NCBI GenBank assembly: GCA_023436765.1
Contig: JAEZHX010000053.1
Span: 1 to 12,326 of the forward strand
Direction of reading: 5' to 3'
Length of the DNA stretch: 12,326 nt
From: Bacillota bacterium
GTDB lineage: Bacteria; Bacillota; Clostridia; Lachnospirales; Lachnospiraceae
Positions 6,033 to 12,326 of the stretch are shown one piece after another. Positions within the stretch are counted from its first letter, which is position 1, and each line of letters begins with the position of its first letter. The position numbers were made by a program, and so were the translations under genes. The notes below the pieces were generated by a model, which worked only from the letters and a program-made list of their open reading frames with translations, was not told where the DNA came from and made no database searches.

Positions 6033-7250
6033 TTAAAATCTTACTCGAATCACATTAAGAATACCACCTATGGAACTTTTCAGCTCCTTAAGTCTATGCT
6101 CAGTCATGAACGGAGTAATAAATGCATATTCTCCGTCTATCTCAGCATCTACCTCCTCGATTCCACCGAAGAGTTCATGTACTTTCTTATTGATTTCCTT
6201 ATCCTGCTTCTTCATGCGGATGAAGAACCGGTGTTCCACCTTATTGATGTCGGTCAGCTCCAGCTTCTTGCTGCTCCAGATGGTCCATATGTTGGTCCCC
6301 AGATGCTTGGCTGCATCAACAACATCCGCAACAACAGCACTGGCTGTCGGCAGCTTGCCTGCTCCGCTTCCATAGAACATCACATCACCGATTACATTAC
6401 CTCGGACAAAAATACCGTTGAAGACATCATTCACACTATATAATGGATGGTTCGGTTTAATCATGACAGGAGCAACCATGGCATATACGCTCTCATCATT
6501 TTCCCGGATGCTGGAGGCAAATAATTTGATCCTGGCTCCAAGAGCCTTCGCATACCTGATATCGATAGCTGTGATATCACTGATTCCCTCTGTGTGGATA
6601 TCTTCAAAATCTACCTGCATGCCAAAAGCCAGGGAAGACAGGATTGCTATCTTCCTGCAGGCATCATGTCCTTTGATGTCCGCTTCGGGATTACGCTCTG
6701 CATATCCCATGTTCTGTGCATTTTTAAGCGCAGTATCAAAATCCAGACCATCCTCACTCATTTTCGTAAGGATATAATTCGTGGTACCGTTCAGTATTCC
6801 GGTAATCTCAACGATTTCGTCCGCTGTCAGGGACTGATTCAGGGGTCTGATAATCGGAATACCGCCGCCGACACTGGCCTCGAAGAGAAAGTTCAAGCTT
6901 CTCTCCTTCGCTATATCCAAAAGCTCTGCACCGTGCTTGGCGACAAGCTCTTTATTGGAGGTTACTACACTCTTACCTGCTAACAGTGCCTTCTTCACAA
7001 AGGTATAGGCCGGCTCAACTCCTCCCATTACCTCTACAACAACCTTCACCTCAGGATCTTCCAGAATAATATTGACATCATGAACCAATACCTTCATAAT
7101 CGGATCCCCAGGAAATTCCCGTAAATCCAGTACATATTTAATATTTATCTTATCTCCGGCTCGCTTTCTGATGCTCTCCCCATTGGTACTCAATACTTCT
7201 ACCACACCAGAGCCGATCGTGCCATACCCTAAGACTGCTATATTGATCAT
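6033..7250 (-). CDS. hom: Homoserine dehydrogenase
   Basis: Reduces aspartate semialdehyde to homoserine with NAD(P)H, at the branch point leading to threonine and methionine; cytoplasmic. The 405-residue protein opens with a Rossmann dinucleotide-binding motif GYGTIG at 8-13. It carries the family signature GILNGTTNYIL at 151-161 and the catalytic region YAE...DIKGHDACRK, with E185, D196 and K200 in the expected spacing. A C-terminal ACT domain (about 335-405, beginning near VEHRFFIRM) suggests feedback control, usually by threonine. The start at ATG 7250 has GGAGG seven bases upstream. The preceding ACT-domain gene ends 67 bases upstream and the apgM-type gene begins 29 bases downstream, so co-transcription is likely. 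I see no terminator in either gap. Confidence 0.97.
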   Translation of the reverse strand: MINIAVLGYGTIGSGVVEVLSTNGESIRKRAGDKINIKYVLDLREFPGDPIMKVLVHDVNIILEDPEVKVVVEVMGGVEPAYTFVKKALLAGKSVVTSNKELVAKHGAELLDIAKERSLNFLFEASVGGGIPIIRPLNQSLTADEIVEITGILNGTTNYILTKMSEDGLDFDTALKNAQNMGYAERNPEADIKGHDACRKIAILSSLAFGMQVDFEDIHTEGISDITAIDIRYAKALGARIKLFASSIRENDESVYAMVAPVMIKPNHPLYSVNDVFNGIFVRGNVIGDVMFYGSGAGKLPTASAVVADVVDAAKHLGTNIWTIWSSKKLELTDINKVEHRFFIRMKKQDKEINKKVHELFGGIEEVDAEIDGEYAFITPFMTEHRLKELKSSIGGILNVIRVRF

Positions 7251-7317
7251 TCCTTATCCTCCATTCAATGCCTATCACTTCGTAGTCCGAATCACACCGG
7301 GAACAGACCATTACAAG

Positions 7318-7758
7318 TTATTCTCTGGCTAATATTTTCACGTAATGAATTCCATCCATGACTTCAATCGCTTCAATCAGATCAGAGGTGCTGTCTGTTT
7401 GCGGCAGAATCTCAATACTTAAGGTCAGCAGCGCTATACCGTTCACCGGTATACTCTGATGAATGGTCAGAATATTGGCTCCAGACTTTGCAACTTGATT
7501 TAAGACCTTGGACAGTAAACCCGGCTTATCATCCATTTGAAGCATAAAGGTAATCGTCTTACCCCTGGTATTCTCATAGAAAGGGAAGATGTCATCTCTG
7601 TATTTATAAAATGAGCTTCTGCTGATTTCCACAGAGTCAGTTGCTTCCTGCACCGTCATTACTCTCTCTGAATCCAGCAGCCTCTTCGCTTCAACAACCT
7701 TTAACAGTACCTCTGGCACTGCTCTCTTTTTTACAAGAAAATATTGTTCTCCATTCAT
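7318..7758 (-). CDS. HTH-ACT domain protein, UPF0735 (PheB/ThrR-like), probable regulator of the hom operon
   Basis: A 146-residue protein of the UPF0735 ACT-domain family. Residues about 33-57 (MTVQEATDSVEISRSSFYKYRD) read as a helix-turn-helix. Residues about 68-143 (ITFMLQMDDKPGLLSKVLNQVAKSGANILTIHQ) form a typical amino-acid-sensing ACT domain. The B. subtilis relative is PheB. I recall it being described as ThrR, a threonine-linked repressor of hom and other threonine genes, but cannot verify that here. Its position as first gene before hom fits a local regulator that senses an end product. The start at ATG 7758 has GGAGGT eight bases upstream. A promoter candidate with a palindrome in its spacer lies upstream, so autoregulation is possible. 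Family placement is confident; the ligand and the DNA target are inferred. Confidence 0.88.
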   Translation of the reverse strand: MNGEQYFLVKKRAVPEVLLKVVEAKRLLDSERVMTVQEATDSVEISRSSFYKYRDDIFPFYENTRGKTITFMLQMDDKPGLLSKVLNQVAKSGANILTIHQSIPVNGIALLTLSIEILPQTDSTSDLIEAIEVMDGIHYVKILARE

Positions 7759-7848
7759 CTTTTCATACCTCCGGAAGGGTTTACATTCACCTTATCATTT
7801 ATTCTGCTCTGTATGTATATCAAATACAACTGTCTTTCATAGAAAGAA

Positions 7849-7877
7849 ATCTTACCACATATTTATGCATAATGCAA
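7849..7877 (-). promoter_or_regulatory. Candidate promoter of the aspartate-family operon
   Basis: TTGCAT (7877-7872) and TAAGAT (7854-7849) are 17 bases apart, between the cheW terminator and the HTH-ACT gene. A 10-base palindrome TTATGCATAA (7872-7863) sits in the spacer and could be an operator. The predicted start is near 7842, about 85 bases before ATG 7758. I see no T-box or riboswitch in the leader. Confidence 0.4.
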
Positions 7878-7915
7878 GACCAATTTGACTTGGCATCTCT
7901 GAAAACAGGGGATTT

Positions 7916-7937
7916 AAAAGGCTGCCTCTCGGCAGCC
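7916..7937 (-). terminator. Rho-independent terminator after cheW
   Basis: On the minus strand GGCTGCC-GAGA-GGCAGCC makes a 7-bp GC-rich stem with a GNRA-type tetraloop (7937-7920), followed by TTTT (7919-7916). It begins about 32 bases past the cheW stop and closes the secA-prfB-cheW unit before the next operon's promoter. Confidence 0.85.
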
Positions 7938-7969
7938 GTTTATACTGTTCATCGTTTCCTCTGTTTATG

Positions 7970-8431
7970 TTACTTCTTATTTATTTTCTTAAGACCTTCC
8001 AGCTCTTCTTCGGAGAGGATACCATCATGGTCCAGAAGAATGATAAGTTTACCGTCCTGGTTAGTAATCTGTTTCACAAAGGATGTATTTTTGCTTACTA
8101 TAATGGCGGGAACCTCATTCAGCTGTTCCTGTTCCAGATTAATGATCCCAAGCATCTTATCAACCTCATAAGCAATTGTCATATCGTTGGAGTTTGTAAT
8201 AATCAATCGGGTATCCTGATTCGGCTCCCTCTCCTCAAGACCAAACTTGCTTCTTAAACTGTACACAGGAAGGATATCTCCGCGCAGATGAATGATTCCC
8301 TTAACATTTTTAGGTGTATTGGCCACATTTTCAGTCGGTATATGCTTCTCTACTGTACTGACATCCATGATATTAAGCCCATAAACTTCGTCACCAATTT
8401 GAAATATTACTTGCTTCGTGATCATATTCAT
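7970..8431 (-). CDS. cheW: CheW-like chemotaxis coupling protein
   Basis: CheW proteins link chemoreceptors to the kinase CheA at the inner face of the membrane. The 153-residue product is a single CheW domain. It begins TKQVIFQIGDEVYGLNIMDV, and the centre NVKGIIHLRGDILPVYSLRSKFG matches the family core. A response-regulator domain is absent, so it is not CheV. Reading could begin at ATG 8503 inside prfB, but that adds a non-family extension with no Shine-Dalgarno. ATG 8431 has GGAGA seven bases upstream, and ATG 8425 has GGAG six bases upstream; either is plausible and they differ by two residues. The gene is 41 bases after prfB and ends at a terminator, so it appears to be the last gene of the secA-prfB unit. 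No other chemotaxis gene is nearby. It could serve a receptor array encoded elsewhere or another CheW-domain signalling complex. Confidence 0.9.
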   Translation of the reverse strand: MNMITKQVIFQIGDEVYGLNIMDVSTVEKHIPTENVANTPKNVKGIIHLRGDILPVYSLRSKFGLEEREPNQDTRLIITNSNDMTIAYEVDKMLGIINLEQEQLNEVPAIIVSKNTSFVKQITNQDGKLIILLDHDGILSEEELEGLKKINKK

Positions 8432-8472
8432 CTCCATTTCTCCGCTTAAGAGCAGCACAAATGCTTTGTATT

Positions 8473-9592
8473 TTATTCTGCCGGTTGCTTTAGAGCACTC
8501 CATTTCAGATATGCATTGATAAAGGGATCGATATTCCCGTCCAGCACACTGGTAGCATTACCTACTTCTTCATTCGTTCTATGATCCTTCACCAGGGTAT
8601 ACGGCTGAAGTACATAGGACCTGATCTGGCTTCCCCAGCCAATTTCCTTCACCTCTCCGCGAATTCCTGTTATCTTCTCCATATTTTCCTGTTGCTTGAT
8701 CAGATAGAGCTTCGCCTTCAGCATCTGCATTGCTTTATCCTTATTCTGAAGCTGAGACCTTTCATTCTGACATTGTACCACGATATTCGTAGGCAAGTGT
8801 GTGATACGGACTGCAGAGGAGGTCTTATTGACATTCTGTCCACCGGCCCCGCTGGAATGATAGGTATCAATTCTGAGATCCTTGTCATCAATCTCAATAT
8901 CGATGTCCTCTTCGATATCCGGCATCACATCACAGGATACAAAGGAGGTCTGTCTCTTTCCTGCGGCATTAAAGGGGGAAATTCGGACAAGACGGTGAAC
9001 TCCTCTCTCCGACTTCAAATATCCATAGGCATTCAGCCCGTTAATCTCCAGGGTTACTGATTTAAGACCCGCTTCCTCACCGTCCAGAAAGTCTAATATA
9101 TCCACGGTAAACCCTTTTTTGTCAGCCCACCGTTGATACATCCGGCAAAGCATATTTGCCCAATCACAGCTTTCCGTACCACCAGCTCCTGCGTGCAGGG
9201 TAAGAATGGCATTATCCTTATCATATTCTCCGGAAAGCAGGGTCTTCAGACGTAGCTCCTCCAGCTCATTGATAAATAATTCCAGGGCTTCCTCAATCTC
9301 AGGTAACAAGGAGGCATCATTCTCTTCATAGCCCATCTGGATTAAGGTTTGAACATCCTCATATCTGGTCCTCAGATGTGTGAATTCCTCCATCGTGTCC
9401 TTCAGATTTTTCAGTTCCCGCATGAGATTTTGTGCTCTGCCCGCATCATCCCAGAAACCCGGCTGCTCCATGGTTTGGTTTATTTCACTTATCCTCTGCT
9501 CTTTTTTAGCGAGGTCAAAGTGAATCCCCCACTTCCATCAGCGGTCTTTCATAGGTTCCAAGCGTATATTTATATTGATCTAATTCAACCAC
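8473..9592 (-). CDS. prfB: Peptide chain release factor 2 (programmed +1 frameshift)
   Basis: Recognises UGA and UAA in the ribosomal A site and triggers peptide release. Two frames are joined. GTG 9592, preceded by GAGGTGA, begins a 25-codon segment (MVELDQYKYTLGTYERPLMEVGDSL) that ends in an in-frame TGA at 9517-9515. A +1 shift continues as DLAKKEQRISEINQTMEQPGFW in the downstream frame to TAA 8473. The full product is 372 residues. With this joining, the codon-recognition tripeptide SPF falls at 205-207 and the catalytic GGQ at 250-252, the same numbering as in E. coli RF2. That strongly supports both the start and the shift. An annotation beginning at ATG 9471 would lack the first 40 residues. 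The gene lies 48 bases after secA, a linkage known from other Firmicutes, and 41 bases before cheW. Confidence 0.95.
9514..9530 (-). promoter_or_regulatory. Programmed +1 frameshift site of prfB
   Basis: The slip site CTT-TGA-C is at 9520-9514, with a G-run GGGGG (9530-9526) upstream that can act as the stimulating Shine-Dalgarno-like element. Low RF2 slows reading of TGA and favours the shift, giving autoregulation. Five bases separate the G-run from CTT, while E. coli prfB has three by my recollection. Confidence 0.9.
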
Positions 9593-9640
9593 CAAATCAC
9601 CTCTTTCTTATTGCATTATATTAATAGAGTGCTGAGTACT

Positions 9641-12214
9641 TTATGCATTCCTTCCGCAGCAGAATTTATACTTTTTACCGCTGCCGCAAGGACAGGGATC
9701 ATTCGGCATGATCTTTTTACTGGCTCTTCTGATAGGTGCGTTAGCAACACTTTCATCCTTATTGGTACCAGTCACCTTTGCAACCTGCTCTCTCTCTACC
9801 TTCTGTTCAACTCTGACGTGCAACAGAGCTTTTACTGTATCTTCTCGGATGGCAGCGATCATAGAATCAAACATCTCGAAGCCCTGGAATTTATATTCCA
9901 CGATCGGCTGACGCTGACCGTAAGCCTGAAGGCCGATGCCCTGGCGTAGCTGATCCATATCATCAATATGATCCATCCACTTGTGATCAATTACTTTCAG
10001 CAGAATGACACGCTCTATCTCCCTGAGCTGTTCCGCTTCGGGGAATTCAGCTTCTTTTGCTTCATAAAGCTTAGCTGCGTCCTCCTTCAGCTGCTGAATG
10101 AGATCTGCCTTTCTGATTTCCTTCGTAGGATCCTTGGAAATCTCAATCCTATTCAGCGGAATGATAGGCAGCAGCAGGTTGTTGAGTTCATCCAGATCCC
10201 ACTCCTCCGGAAGCTGGTCATCACTGATGCTGGTATTCACACTGTCTTCTACTGTGTCGGCTAACATACGGTAGATGGTGTCCCTCATGCTTTCGCCATC
10301 CAGAACCCTTCTTCTCTCCGCATAGATAATTTCTCTTTGTTCATTATTGACCTGATCGTATTCCAACAGGTTCTTTCTGATTCCGTAGTTATTGCTCTCG
10401 ATTCTCTTCTGAGCCTTCTCAATTGCATTAGAAAGCATCTTATGCTCAATCTGCTCACCATCCGGCATTCCCAGCGCATTGAAGATGCCCATCAGTCGCT
10501 CTGAACCGAAGAGGCGCATCAGGTCATCCTCCAGGGAAATGAAGAATCGGGATTCACCGGGATCACCCTGTCTGCCGGCACGACCTCTCAGCTGATTATC
10601 GATACGTCTGGCTTCATGACGTTCTGTACCAATGATCTTAAGACCTCCGACTTCCTTCACGCCTTCGCCAAGCTTGATATCCGTACCACGGCCTGCCATA
10701 TTGGTTGCAATCGTAACTGCACCGTATTGACCGGCATCAGCAACAATTTCTGCTTCCATCTCATGGAACTTTGCATTGAGAACCTTATGAGGAATATTTT
10801 GCTTCTTAAGGATACCGCTGAGCTCCTCCGAGGCTTCAATCGTAATCGTACCAACCAACACCGGCTGGCCCTTCTTATGGGATTCGATTACTTCCTTAAC
10901 GATAGCTGTCAGCTTCTCTTTTCTGGTCTTATATACTGCGTCCTGGTGATCGATACGAGCTACCGGCACATTGGTCGGAACCTCGATAACATCCATTCCG
11001 TAGATTTCTCTGAATTCCTGTTCCTCAGTAAGCGCAGTACCTGTCATACCACTTTTCTTTTTATATTTATTGAAGAAGTTCTGGAAGGTAATTGTAGCCA
11101 GGGTCTTACTTTCCCTCTTGACCTTTACGTTCTCCTTCGCTTCAATCGCCTGATGCAGACCGTCACTGTAACGTCTTCCCGGCATGATACGTCCGGTGAA
11201 TTCATCGACAATCAGTACTTCATCCTCCTTCACTACATAGTCCTTATCCCTGAACATCAGGTTATGGGCACGTAGCGCCAGAATAATGTTATGTTGAATC
11301 TCCAGGTTCTCAGGATCAGCCAGGTTCTCCAGATTGAAGAATTTCTCCACCTTCTTCACACCGTCAGCCGTCAGATGGACATTCTTCTCCTTCTCATTAA
11401 CGACGAAATCACCTTCCTCGGTAATCTCTTCCTTCATCAGAGCTGCCATCTTTGTCAGCTCAGCGCTTTCCTTACCCTTCTTTAACTGTCTGGCAAGTAT
11501 ATCACAAACACGATAAAGCTCAGTGGATTTGCCGCTCTGACCGGAAATAATCAGGGGAGTTCTCGCTTCATCGATTAAGATGGAGTCCACCTCATCGATG
11601 ATGGCATAATGCAGTTCTCGCTGTACCAGTTGTTCCTTATAGATTACCATGTTATCCCTCAGATAGTCGAATCCGAGTTCATTATTCGTTGCATAGGTAA
11701 TATCGCAGGCATAGGCGGCTCTTCGCTCTTCCTTCTCAAGGCTGTTGAGGATAACACCTACCTTAAGACCCAGGAATTCATGAATTTGACCCATCCACTC
11801 CGCATCACGCTTTGCCAGATAATCATTTACCGTTACTACATGTACTCCCTTACCTTCCAATGCATTTAAATAAGATGGCAGAGTTGAGGTCAGTGTCTTA
11901 CCTTCACCGGTACGCATCTCGGTAATGCGTCCCTGATGAAGAATGATACCGCCGATCAGCTGTACTCGGAAATGTCTTTGTCCGATGGTTCTTTTCGCAG
12001 CTTCCCTGACAACCGCATATGCTTCTACCATGATATCATCTAAGGTTTCTCCATTTTTCAGCCTGTTTTTAAATTCCGCTGTCTTACCCCTTAAGGCTTC
12101 ATCGGATAATTTCTCATATTCCGGTTCCAGAGCTTCTATACTGTCTACGAGAGGGAGCAAACGTTTTACTTCCCTTTCGCTATGTGTACCGAATATCTTA
12201 TCAAGCAATCCCAT
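9641..12214 (-). CDS. secA: Preprotein translocase ATPase SecA
   Basis: The ATP-driven motor that pushes preproteins through the SecYEG channel; cytoplasmic and membrane-peripheral. The 857-residue protein is full length. Walker A is RTGEGKT at 101-107, and the Walker B region IIDEVDSILIDEARTPLIISG is at about 205-225. A preprotein cross-linking domain lies at about 225-365. Nucleotide-binding domain 2 carries TNMAGRGTD at about 504-512 and QLRGRAGRQGD at 541-551, and the helical scaffold carries DHKWMDHIDDMDQLRQGIGLQAYGQ at about 743-767. The C-terminal SEC-C zinc motif is C841-x-C843-x8-C852-C853, which in other bacteria binds SecB or ribosomes. The start at ATG 12214 has AGGAG about eight bases upstream. 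It has its own promoter at 12279-12307 and is followed by prfB after 48 bases with no terminator between. I see no sign of a second, accessory-type SecA here. Confidence 0.98.
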   Translation of the reverse strand: MGLLDKIFGTHSEREVKRLLPLVDSIEALEPEYEKLSDEALRGKTAEFKNRLKNGETLDDIMVEAYAVVREAAKRTIGQRHFRVQLIGGIILHQGRITEMRTGEGKTLTSTLPSYLNALEGKGVHVVTVNDYLAKRDAEWMGQIHEFLGLKVGVILNSLEKEERRAAYACDITYATNNELGFDYLRDNMVIYKEQLVQRELHYAIIDEVDSILIDEARTPLIISGQSGKSTELYRVCDILARQLKKGKESAELTKMAALMKEEITEEGDFVVNEKEKNVHLTADGVKKVEKFFNLENLADPENLEIQHNIILALRAHNLMFRDKDYVVKEDEVLIVDEFTGRIMPGRRYSDGLHQAIEAKENVKVKRESKTLATITFQNFFNKYKKKSGMTGTALTEEQEFREIYGMDVIEVPTNVPVARIDHQDAVYKTRKEKLTAIVKEVIESHKKGQPVLVGTITIEASEELSGILKKQNIPHKVLNAKFHEMEAEIVADAGQYGAVTIATNMAGRGTDIKLGEGVKEVGGLKIIGTERHEARRIDNQLRGRAGRQGDPGESRFFISLEDDLMRLFGSERLMGIFNALGMPDGEQIEHKMLSNAIEKAQKRIESNNYGIRKNLLEYDQVNNEQREIIYAERRRVLDGESMRDTIYRMLADTVEDSVNTSISDDQLPEEWDLDELNNLLLPIIPLNRIEISKDPTKEIRKADLIQQLKEDAAKLYEAKEAEFPEAEQLREIERVILLKVIDHKWMDHIDDMDQLRQGIGLQAYGQRQPIVEYKFQGFEMFDSMIAAIREDTVKALLHVRVEQKVEREQVAKVTGTNKDESVANAPIRRASKKIMPNDPCPCGSGKKYKFCCGRNA

Positions 12215-12278
12215 TCTTATTCACTCCTATACATTCATTCTCTGAGTATTTTCGTTCCTGAGCAATAGTTCAACTAAT

Positions 12279-12307
12279 ATTGTAACATTTACAATTAGGT
12301 TATTCAA
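12279..12307 (-). promoter_or_regulatory. Predicted sigma-A promoter of secA-prfB-cheW, with an inverted repeat on the -10 box
   Basis: TTGAAT (12307-12302), 17 bases, then TACAAT (12284-12279) with an extended TGT before the -10. The inverted repeat ATTGTAA-ATG-TTACAAT (12295-12279) has perfect 7-bp arms and covers the -10, so it may be an operator. A weaker second pair, TTGAAC and AATACT spaced 17 bases, follows downstream. The predicted start near 12272 gives a leader of about 58 bases. Confidence 0.6.
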
Positions 12308-12326
12308 CAGAAATTATTTTAACCGG

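Noticed and set aside
7641..8171. Plus-strand reading frame spanning the HTH-ACT gene start, the intergenic region and the cheW end
   Set aside because: It crosses a terminator and a promoter on the other strand, and its Ser/Leu-rich product looks like antisense translation.
8432..8503. Extended cheW starting at ATG 8503, overlapping prfB
   Set aside because: The extra residues do not resemble CheW, no Shine-Dalgarno precedes 8503, and good ones precede 8431 and 8425.
8473..9592. prfB as a pseudogene broken by an in-frame TGA
   Set aside because: The TGA is in the classic CTTTGAC programmed frameshift context, and reading through restores standard RF2 length and residue numbering.
10616..11275. 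Long plus-strand reading frame opposite secA (219 codons)
   Set aside because: It lies wholly antisense to a highly conserved stretch of secA, and its product resembles nothing I recognise; it is a shadow frame.

Overview
The window looks like core chromosome from a low-to-mid GC Firmicute of class Clostridia, most likely the Lachnospiraceae. The evidence is strong AGGAGG-type ribosome binding sites, sigma-A-like promoters, the secA-prfB pair, a hom/lysC cluster of clostridial type, and a small CxxC/HEXXH protein of a kind I associate with clostridia. The species assignment is inference. All genes lie on the minus strand except one small plus-strand gene. I see no tRNA, rRNA, insertion sequence, CRISPR array or prophage. 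Positions 1-70 hold nothing I can name.

Reading in the minus direction, the right part (12326 to about 7916) is one apparent operon: secA (preprotein translocase ATPase), prfB (release factor 2, read through a programmed +1 frameshift) and a stand-alone cheW. A promoter lies at 12279-12307 and a hairpin terminator at 7916-7937. A perfect inverted repeat overlaps the -10 box of the secA promoter.

The middle part (about 7877 to 3419) is an aspartate-family amino-acid operon: an HTH-ACT regulator-like protein, hom (homoserine dehydrogenase), an ApgM-family phosphoglycerate-mutase-like enzyme that is probably the homoserine kinase of this pathway, and lysC (aspartokinase). LysC has a strong internal Shine-Dalgarno and start at residue 245, which should give a separate regulatory beta subunit as in Bacillus subtilis aspartokinase II. 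Together the genes cover aspartate to aspartyl phosphate, semialdehyde to homoserine and, if the inference is right, homoserine to phosphohomoserine. Aspartate-semialdehyde dehydrogenase and threonine synthase are not in the window.

The left part holds tex (transcription accessory protein, minus strand) and a divergent plus-strand gene for a 164-residue protein with two CxxC pairs and an HEXXH motif. They share a 308-base intergenic region with one good promoter for each. The plus-strand gene converges on lysC. The 185 bases between them hold a GC-rich palindromic repeat patch, two copies of a GGCTTTAAAGCC palindrome and a strong bidirectional terminator.

Most of the window is ordinary housekeeping DNA. 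The points most worth a second look are the ApgM-type enzyme between hom and lysC, the lysC internal start, the HEXXH/CxxC protein, the repeat patch beside it, and the operator-like inverted repeat at the secA promoter.
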